From positions 1-5,999 of the forward strand of contig JBBQXS010000098.1 of NCBI GenBank assembly GCA_038209365.1: a DNA stretch of 5,999 nucleotides, written 5' to 3'. Origin of the DNA: DASQHW01 sp038209365 (lineage in GTDB: Bacteria; Actinomycetota; Acidimicrobiia; IMCC26256; PALSA-610). The notes beneath the pieces are model-generated. The model made no database searches. It was not told the DNA's origin and worked only from the letters and a program-made list of their open reading frames with translations. This document shows positions 5,157-5,999 of this stretch, piece by piece. The number at the start of each line of letters is the position of its first letter. The stretch's first letter is position 1. The position numbers and the translations under genes were made by a program.

Positions 5157-5999
5157 ATGGCGCAGACCGCGACCATTCTCGTCACCGACTTGGCGGGTTC
5201 AACCGAGACACGCGTGCAGCTCGGCGAGGCGCGGGCCGAGGAGTTGCGGCGCGCCCACGATTCGCTGCTCGCGGAGCAGGCGTCGGCGCACGGCGGGAAC
5301 GTCATCAAGGGCACGGGCGACGGCGTGATCGTCGCGTTCGCGGGCACGGCCGAGGCCATGACCGCGGCCGTCGCGATGCAGCAGGCGCTCGACGCGTACG
5401 GACGCCGCGAGGGGATCGCGCTCGCCATGCGGGTCGGCCTGTCGGCCGGCGACGTGACCTTCGAGAACGACGACTGCTTCGGGACTCCGGTGATCGAGGC
5501 GTCTCGCCTCTGCGCGCTCGCCGACCCCGGCCAGATCCTGGTCGCCGAGCTGGTACGGCTGCTCGCACGCGGCCGCTCCGAGCTGGAGCTCACGCCGTGC
5601 GGACCGATGACCCTCAAGGGCCTGCCCGAACCGGTTGATGTGTTCGCCGTGCAGTGGGAGCCCGCGGAGCGAACTTCGGGCCTGCGCACCTCAATGCCCT
5701 ATGTCGGGCGCGAGCGCGAACGCGAGACCCTGGCCGAGCGCTGGAACGCGGCGGCCACCGGGACCGGCGGACTCGTGCTGATCGCGGGTGAGCCGGGAAT
5801 GGGCAAGACGCGTCTCATCAACGAGTTGTCCGAGCACGTCGTGCGCCCGTCCGGCGGAACCGTGCTCGCGGGCGGGTGCCACGACGGCGACGTCGCCGCC
5901 AACGCGCCCTTCGTCGAGGCGTTCACCGAATGGGTGCGAAGCGCGGCGCCGGACGAGCTGGCGCGCGTGCTGGGAGCGGAGGCGGCGGTCGTCGGGCGC
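5157..5999 (+). CDS. Class III cyclase-AAA ATPase fusion signalling protein (partial, 3' end outside window)
   Basis: The first 281 residues of a large protein; the frame is open to the window end. Residues 1-165 are a class III cyclase domain: metal aspartates D11 (ILVTDLAGST) and D55 (GTGDG), 44 residues apart, the base-contacting lysine K51, and a closing TLKGLPEPVDVFAV. In FGTPVIEASRL the transition-state arginine R117 is kept, but the asparagine position is I113 and the base-selecting aspartate position is T110, so catalysis may be weak or lost. A linker leads to MPYVGREREREIL-like sequence near 180 and a Walker A motif GEPGMGKT (211-218), the start of an AAA/STAND-type ATPase module. 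Known proteins of this architecture usually continue with TPR-like repeats to about 900-1100 residues, sometimes with a LuxR-type end. The ATG has a strong GAGGGGGG ribosome site. Confidence 0.9.
   Translation, partial: MAQTATILVTDLAGSTETRVQLGEARAEELRRAHDSLLAEQASAHGGNVIKGTGDGVIVAFAGTAEAMTAAVAMQQALDAYGRREGIALAMRVGLSAGDVTFENDDCFGTPVIEASRLCALADPGQILVAELVRLLARGRSELELTPCGPMTLKGLPEPVDVFAVQWEPAERTSGLRTSMPYVGRERERETLAERWNAAATGTGGLVLIAGEPGMGKTRLINELSEHVVRPSGGTVLAGGCHDGDVAANAPFVEAFTEWVRSAAPDELARVLGAEAAVVGR

Noticed and set aside
4856..5638. A 260-codon plus-strand frame over the start of the cyclase-ATPase gene
   Set aside because: It is an arginine/glycine-rich out-of-frame shadow; the frame starting at 5157 holds the cyclase and Walker A motifs.
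1..5999. CRISPR arrays, rRNA or tRNA genes, and insertion-sequence transposases
   Set aside because: No regularly spaced short repeats, no conserved RNA cores and no transposase motifs were found on either strand.

Overview
The window is G+C-rich (about two thirds by eye), with strongly G/C-biased third codon positions. Its gene content is typical of a soil or sediment actinobacterium: class III nucleotide cyclases of several architectures, a RibD-type reductase, a glyoxalase-like VOC protein and a DUF5666-type membrane-anchored protein. Thermoleophilia or Acidimicrobiia are reasonable guesses, but the class is inference; no taxonomic marker gene is present.

Layout, left to right. Positions 1-190 hold only weak, mutually antisense reading frames. 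A complete PAS-like/class III adenylate-guanylate cyclase gene follows (187-1554, + strand; start uncertain). Next is a stretch of about 580 bases without a confident gene, containing the first copy of a 204-bp repeat (1645-1848). Then come a RibD_C/dihydrofolate-reductase-family gene (2135-2692, +) and, convergent to it, a small VOC/glyoxalase-like gene (2761-3171, -). The second repeat copy lies at 3229-3432 in the same orientation. A single-span membrane protein with a DUF5666-like domain and a PepSY-like tail follows (3570-4385, +).

Positions 4386-5156 are a gene graveyard. The 3' end of an alpha/beta-hydrolase gene (- strand) meets, head to head, the 3' part of a different class III cyclase (+ strand) that carries a frameshift. 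The window ends inside a large cyclase-AAA ATPase signalling protein (5157 to beyond 5999, +).

No operon is evident. Genes are separated by long spacers, point in both directions, and lie among repeats and remnants, which fits an accessory, rearranged region. The common thread is cyclic-nucleotide signalling: three class III cyclase sequences of different architecture, two apparently full-length or continuing and one dead, lie within 6 kb. The least explained element is the 204-bp repeat pair, about 90% identical by eye. It brackets the reductase/VOC pair, has a potential stem-loop whose pairing survives base changes between copies, and carries a conserved AGGAGG inside a second small hairpin. 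A 23-base piece of the same repeat lies over the start of the first cyclase gene.
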